Origin: an uncultured Eubacterium sp.
Lineage (GTDB): Bacteria > Bacillota_A > Clostridia > Lachnospirales > Lachnospiraceae
Assembly: GCA_948759685.1 (NCBI GenBank)
Contig: CAQBGY010000061.1
Coordinates: forward strand, 1-5,916
Length of the DNA: 5,916 nucleotides
Direction: 5' to 3'
Below are positions 3,801-5,916 of this stretch, piece by piece (position 1 is the first letter of the stretch; each line of letters opens with the position of its first letter). The notes under the pieces are model-generated. The model searched no databases. It was not told the origin of the DNA and saw only the letters and a list, made by a program, of their open reading frames with translations. The position numbers and the translations under genes were made by a program.

Positions 3801-5916
3801 TCATTGTCGAGGGACTGGAATCGAATAGCTTCACTTTCAAGTCCGTCACAGTGCGGAAATGCGATCACACCGGCGAGGGCGTCTGCGAGTACACCCACAT
3901 AGACGGCACAACGACCCACAGCATGACCTGTCTTGCCTGCGGTTATACCGCAACGATGAAATGTACCTATGATGAAAATAAGACTGTTTCCAACGATGAT
4001 AATACACATACATTAACTTGTTCTGGCTGTGCTGCCAACAAAACAGAAGATTGTTCCGGTGGAACTGCCACCTATACAGAAAAAGCCAAATGTGAAATCT
4101 GTGAAGGGGAATATGGAGAGCTTATAAAGGATACTGAGAAACCGACAGGGGAAATCAGCATTCGCACAAACAAATGGAACAGCTTTCTGAATACAATTAC
4201 TTTCGGATTGTTCTTTAAGCAGACAGAGCAGGTAACGATTACAGCAGAAGATAAGGAATCCGGTGTGAAGTCCGTATCCTATTACATATCGGACAGCGGA
4301 ATGTCGAAGGAAGAGGTCGAAGCACTGACAGTGGGATGGACAGATGTGGAAAATGATACTGTGACATTCTCTATCAATGAGGATAAATCCTGTGTGATTT
4401 ATGTAAAGATTACGGATCATCAGGGGAACGTGACCTATCTTTCCTCTGACGGTGTGGTATTTGACGGAACAGCGCCGTCCATTGGGGGTGTAGAAAATGG
4501 TAAAACTTACTGCAAACCGCAGATTGTGACAGTCAGGGATGAAAATCTGGAATCCGTTACCGTGAATGGGAAAGAGCAGACTCTTTCCGATGACAGCTTC
4601 ACTCTGGGCATATCATTTGATGTGCCAACTATAGTGATAGAAGCAGCAGACAAAGCAGAGAACATCACTACGGTAACAATAAACACAGGGCATGATTACG
4701 GAACGGACTGGAAATCAGACGGTAATGGTCATTGGCGTGAATGTGCCTGTGGAGATAAGTCAGAAACGATTGCCCATACAGAGGACAGTGGAAGTGTAAC
4801 GAAGCCAGCAACAGAAACGGAAACAGGAATCAGGACGTACAAGTGCAGTGTCTGTGGTTATGAGATGCGGACAGAGGAAATAGAAAAATTGCCGCCATCG
4901 CATAAGCACAGCTACGGAACGGACTGGAAGTCAGATAAAAGCAGCCACTGGCATGAATGTGCCTGTGGGGATAAGTCAGATACAGCCACCCATACAGAAG
5001 ACGGCGGGAGCGTAACGAAGCCAGCAACGGAAACAGAAACAGGAATCAGGACGTACAAGTGCAGTGTTTGTGGCTATGTGATAAGGACAGAGGAAATAGA
5101 GAAATTATCGCCATCACATAAGCACAGCTACGGAACGGACTGGAAGTCAGATAAAAGCAATCACTGGCATGAATGTGTCTGTGGGGATAAGTCGAACATA
5201 GCCGCCCATACAGAGGACAGTGGGAGCGTGACGAAGCCAGCAACGGAAACAGAAACAGGAATCAGGACGTACAAGTGCAGTGTTTGTGGCTATGTGATAA
5301 GGACAGAGGAAATAGAGAAATTATCGCCATCACATAAGCACAGCTACGGAACGGACTGGAAGTCAGATAAAAGCAATCACTGGCATGAATGTGTCTGTGG
5401 GGATAAGTCGAACATAGCCGCCCATACAGAGGACAGTGGGAGCGTGACGAAGCCAGCAACGGAAACAGAAACAGGAATCAGGATGTACAAGTGCAGCGTT
5501 TGTGGCTATGTGATAAGGACAGAGGAAATAGATAAATTATCGCCATCACATAAGCACAGTTACGGAACGGACTGGAAGTCAGATAAAAGCAATCACTGGC
5601 ATGAATGTGCTTGCGGTGACAGGTCAGGAGAATCCACCCATACAGAGGACAGTGGAAGTGTGACAAAAGCACCAACGGAAACAGAGAAAGGCGTTAGGAC
5701 GTATAGGTGCAGCGTTTGTGGCTATGTAATGAGGACAGAGGAAATAGCAAAACTTCCTGTATCACACACGCATAGCTACGGAACAAGTTGGAAATCAGAC
5801 AGCAATAACCACTGGCATGAATGTGCTTGTGGTGACAGGTCAGGAGAATCCGCCCATACAGAGGATAGTGGAAGTGTGACAAAAGCACCAACGGAAACAG
5901 AGAAAGGAATCAGGAC
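731..5916 (+). CDS. Giant modular Cys-rich cell-surface protein (BspA-type LRR, beta-helix-like, Ig-like and 72-aa tandem repeats), partial at 3' end
   Basis: One uninterrupted frame runs from 731 to the right edge: 1728 complete codons plus two bases, with no stop. Residue layout: signal peptide 1-52; Cys/His-rich region 61-302 (25 Cys); helical segment 304-365; BspA/LRR_5 domain about 370-580; beta-helix-like module A 580-784; CxxC-x16-CxxC hinge 785-831; module B 832-1043; second Cys-rich segment 1044-1133; Ig-like pair 1134-1320; 72-residue repeats from 1323 onward. These modules are typical of very large surface proteins of gut Clostridiales. The role is most likely extracellular binding or adhesion, but no ligand can be read from sequence. 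No catalytic motif is seen. The wall anchor, such as a sorting signal, would lie beyond the window. It starts inside the receiver-like gene and probably shares its transcript. Many short open frames on both strands within it are shadows. The start is well supported; the product class is secure, the exact function is not. Confidence 0.93.
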   Translation, partial: MDKNKRLFPFRKHPVGDIFGGKGKKVKRGMGILLSAALLFNTLPSGWLTAAASQDSGTGLCEHHMEHTADCGYQEADPGAECSHEHTEECYKIVKNCIHEHMESCYPEETSGEKEASSSNAGEKQPLECSHVCSEENGCITKETDCIHEHDESCGYREETSGSPCAFECAVCSSETLEETDSETKTSETETEEEGKEPDSGQTEETDSGQECICGELCKEGSINPDCPVCSAEGADLSVCEGTAYEDREKEEETTEVTEPEEAEPEATNLCAHHKEHTEDCGFVPATEDSEGSPCTYECRICPIEDLIAALPDEVTADNAEDVRAQLEEILSLFSELTDEEQEQIDLSHCYEMQGALDEANEPVLAVETSGDFGAGNAFHWSISEDGTLTITGTGDMPDFQYANDPPWFNYWKTISKVEVQEGVTSIGKLSFYTYGNLSHVDLPDSLTSIGDNAFHNCGLTMVTIPDNVTTIGKEAFYGCDGLTEIIIPDNVTAIGERAFVYCDGLTEITIPDNVTTIGMEAFYGCNGLTKVIFEHTIAPELGENVFGETNVSLQIVVPAGATGYDGENWPADKVVVPVAKVVKQDGTTTYVADLADAFADANSGATVTMLVDVELAKTVDIPADTTFVLDLNGYTISNKQGTCIGTATGSNLTIRDSGTGGTVTSAKAAVYVNGTIKLEGGRFLTNAPDAWGGVRVIKWIGNSLTVTGEDVYTNSLVIDDVVASLAAGTYDKILIDSARTFEDFLAEDHAYYKGSQPLALDGLGVKSENGMFLVLTDSVTVGKCSHPDSLSDNGDGTHGGTCPFCGKVFAEEFHTPGTDNKCTGCGTELVAKVESGSTIYVGSLEDAFDSINTSATVTLLADVTLEESVDIPSGTFTLDLSGKNVSAPGTALEMLDSRTTLDIQDSSAGKTGTIQGGLSAGNWAGIELRGGTLNIIGGTIQGTWAGVEISSIANTELNVSGDAVLKCTEGMGLFVNSFSSGNEKIWLSGGTFTGGQRAISAKSTQTLKELLVEGYAYANGDTLIVEGLESNSFTFKSVTVRKCDHTGEGVCEYTHIDGTTTHSMTCLACGYTATMKCTYDENKTVSNDDNTHTLTCSGCAANKTEDCSGGTATYTEKAKCEICEGEYGELIKDTEKPTGEISIRTNKWNSFLNTITFGLFFKQTEQVTITAEDKESGVKSVSYYISDSGMSKEEVEALTVGWTDVENDTVTFSINEDKSCVIYVKITDHQGNVTYLSSDGVVFDGTAPSIGGVENGKTYCKPQIVTVRDENLESVTVNGKEQTLSDDSFTLGISFDVPTIVIEAADKAENITTVTINTGHDYGTDWKSDGNGHWRECACGDKSETIAHTEDSGSVTKPATETETGIRTYKCSVCGYEMRTEEIEKLPPSHKHSYGTDWKSDKSSHWHECACGDKSDTATHTEDGGSVTKPATETETGIRTYKCSVCGYVIRTEEIEKLSPSHKHSYGTDWKSDKSNHWHECVCGDKSNIAAHTEDSGSVTKPATETETGIRTYKCSVCGYVIRTEEIEKLSPSHKHSYGTDWKSDKSNHWHECVCGDKSNIAAHTEDSGSVTKPATETETGIRMYKCSVCGYVIRTEEIDKLSPSHKHSYGTDWKSDKSNHWHECACGDRSGESTHTEDSGSVTKAPTETEKGVRTYRCSVCGYVMRTEEIAKLPVSHTHSYGTSWKSDSNNHWHECACGDRSGESAHTEDSGSVTKAPTETEKGIR
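911..1636 (+). other. Cys/His-rich N-terminal region with two paralogous modules (residues 61-302)
   Basis: Twenty-five cysteines occur in about 240 residues, many in the pattern C-x-H-x-H/E-x3-C (C61-E-H-H, C82-S-H-E-H, C97-I-H-E-H). Two blocks are clearly related: C146-I-H-E-H ... C165-x3-C169-x2-C172, and C271-A-H-H ... C295-x3-C299-x2-C302. Acidic Glu/Thr-rich linkers separate them (near residues 176-215 and 250-270). The spacing suggests metal binding or disulfide-locked mini-domains; which of the two cannot be told. Similar CxHxH stretches occur at the front of other Clostridiales surface proteins. Confidence 0.8.
1640..1825 (+). other. Short helical segment of a recurrent surface-protein type (residues 304-365)
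   Basis: A Leu/Glu/Asp-rich stretch (A-A-L-P-D-E-V-T-A-D-N-A-E, then L-x-x-I-L-S-L-F-x-x-L-T-D-E-E and I-D-L-S) has heptad-like hydrophobic spacing. It resembles small helical-pair linkers seen in large clostridial surface proteins, where an ALP/T-x-x-N-A-E motif is followed by a helix and L-T-x-E-E. It joins the Cys-rich region to the LRR domain. Function is likely structural. Confidence 0.55.
1838..2467 (+). other. BspA-type leucine-rich repeat (LRR_5) domain (residues 370-579)
   Basis: It opens with the usual cap of this family: W-S-I-S-E-D-G-T-L-T-I-T-G-T-G-D-M-P, followed by P-W-F. Then come repeats of the form I-P-D-N-V-T-x-I-G-x-x-A-F-x-x-C-x-x-L-T-x-I, and a terminal strand segment with V-P-A-G-A. 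BspA-like LRRs are extracellular, solenoid-shaped and often linked to adhesion or host-protein binding. Five to six repeats are visible, a small array for the family. Confidence 0.9.
2123..2329 (+). repeat. 69-bp tandem repeat, three units, encoding 23-residue LRRs
   Basis: Units begin at ATTCC(A/G)GATAACGTGACA at 2123, 2192 and 2261, exactly 69 bases apart. The first two differ at 11 of 69 positions, while the flanking LRRs (before 2123) are much more diverged. This points to local duplication of one repeat within the domain. Confidence 0.88.
2468..3082 (+). other. Beta-helix-like module A (residues 580-784)
   Basis: The pattern is T-x-Y-V-x-x-L-x-D-A-F, then A-T-V-T-x-L-x-D-V, then V-D-I-P, then a strand with L-D-L-N-G, then short strands each rich in T, V, G and D (N-L-T-I-R-D-S-G; G-T-I-K-L-E-G-G-R-F). 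This strand-turn rhythm is that of right-handed parallel beta-helix domains in surface proteins. It is homologous to module B about 252 residues on. No lyase catalytic residues are recognised, so binding or structural roles are likelier. Confidence 0.7.
3083..3223 (+). other. Zinc-ribbon-like hinge, C-P-F-C and C-T-G-C (residues 785-831)
   Basis: Cys785-Ser-His is followed by C803-P-F-C806-G and C823-T-G-C826-G, giving C-x2-C-x16-C-x2-C. The spacing resembles a zinc ribbon, with a T-H-G-G-T motif before it. It separates the two beta-helix-like modules. In an exported protein it could instead form disulfides. Confidence 0.6.
3224..3859 (+). other. Beta-helix-like module B (residues 832-1043)
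   Basis: It repeats the plan of module A: V-A-K-V, T-I-Y-V-x-S-L-E-D-A-F, A-T-V-T-L-L-A-D-V, V-D-I-P-S-G, L-D-L-S-G-K, then turns such as I-E-L-R-G-G-T-L-N-I-I-G-G-T-I and I-W-L-S-G-G-T-F-T-G-G. The G-G-T periodicity is more regular than in module A. Both modules end in a V-T-V-x-K-C segment leading to a Cys-rich stretch. The pair looks like an old module duplication that includes the Cys hinge. Confidence 0.72.
3860..4129 (+). other. Second Cys-rich zinc-ribbon-like segment (residues 1044-1133)
   Basis: Cys1044-Asp-His and Cys1052 precede C1067-L-A-C1070-G-Y, Cys1078, C1097-S-G-C1100 and a later C-E-I-C. The H-x-M/L-T-C-x-x-C pattern (H-S-M-T-C and H-T-L-T-C) occurs twice, so it looks like two short related units of the same general type as the C-terminal 72-residue repeats but more diverged. 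Confidence 0.6.
4130..4690 (+). other. Bacterial Ig-like domain pair (residues 1134-1320)
   Basis: The first starts D-T-E-K-P-T-G-E-I-S-I and contains N-K-W-N-S-F-L-N-T-I-T-F-G-L-F-F, a segment I recognise as recurrent in Lachnospiraceae surface proteins, then V-T-I-T-A-x-D-x-x-S-G-V and V-K-I-T-D-x-x-G-N-V-T-Y. The second starts D-G-T-A-P-S-I at residue 1245, has V-T-V-x-D-E-N-L-x-S-V-T-V-N-G, and ends with A-A-D-K-A-x-N-x-T-T-V-T-I. Such domains act as stalk spacers in wall-attached proteins. Confidence 0.82.
4697..5916 (+). repeat. 216-bp tandem repeat array (5 full units plus 140 bp of a sixth, runs off right edge)
   Basis: Units begin at TAC-GGA-AC at 4697, 4913, 5129, 5345, 5561 and 5777, exactly 216 bases (72 codons) apart. 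Each unit has Y-G-T-D/S-W near its start, H-W-H-E-C-x-C-G at positions 12-19 (R for the second His in unit 1), H27, T-E-T-E-x-G at 40-44, C-S-V-C-G-Y at 50-55, and usually a closing S-H-x-H. Four Cys and several His per unit suggest a small metal-bound or disulfide-closed module. Positions 5015-5267 and 5231-5483 are identical over 253 bases, so a copy is very recent. The array keeps the frame whatever the copy number. More units and the C-terminus lie to the right. Confidence 0.96.

Noticed and set aside
3515..4420. Two long - strand open frames (164 and 135 residues)
   Set aside because: They lie antisense to well-supported domains of the giant gene and show no recognisable domains or start signals.
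4830..5891. Five 65-residue - strand open frames spaced 216 bases apart
   Set aside because: Their regular spacing simply mirrors the 216-bp coding repeat on the + strand; they are antisense shadows.
4697..5916. CRISPR array
   Set aside because: Units are contiguous 216-bp coding repeats in one frame, not short direct repeats with unrelated spacers.

Overview
The window looks like an accessory locus from a gut-type Firmicute, probably a Lachnospiraceae/Clostridiales relative. The evidence is the domain vocabulary of one giant exported protein: Cys/His-rich segments, BspA-type leucine-rich repeats, beta-helix-like modules, bacterial Ig-like domains and CxCG/CxxCG tandem repeats. Strong AGGAGG-type ribosome binding sites and a moderate base composition fit. 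The taxonomic call is inferred from protein style only. All real genes seen are on the + strand.

Layout. Positions 1-55 are a pure GACA tetranucleotide tract that runs off the left edge. A T-rich spacer follows, then a very long hairpin with a T-run (111-181) that reads as a rho-independent terminator or attenuator, then a second smaller hairpin (185-216) with a T-run. Next is a small gene (252-776) for a stand-alone, degenerate response-regulator receiver domain with no recognisable output domain. Its last 46 bases overlap the start of a giant open frame (731 to beyond 5916; 1728 complete codons visible, no stop). Two perfect inverted repeats (648-662 and 687-704) lie just ahead of the giant gene's ribosome binding site, inside the small gene.

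The giant protein has, in order: a signal peptide; a Cys/His-rich region with acidic Glu/Thr linkers; a short helical segment; BspA/LRR_5 repeats; two homologous beta-helix-like modules separated by a CxxC-x16-CxxC hinge; a second Cys-rich segment; two Ig-like domains; and at least five and a half copies of a 72-residue (216-bp) repeat, each with CxC and CxxC pairs. It is most likely a cell-surface adhesin-like protein. Any wall anchor would lie past the right edge.

Working model (inference): the receiver-like protein and the surface protein form one transcription unit, the small protein or the nearby dyads and hairpins may tune expression, and the GACA tract and the 216-bp array are two sources of rapid variation. 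Both window ends fall inside tandem repeats, so this may be an assembly fragment cut at repeats.
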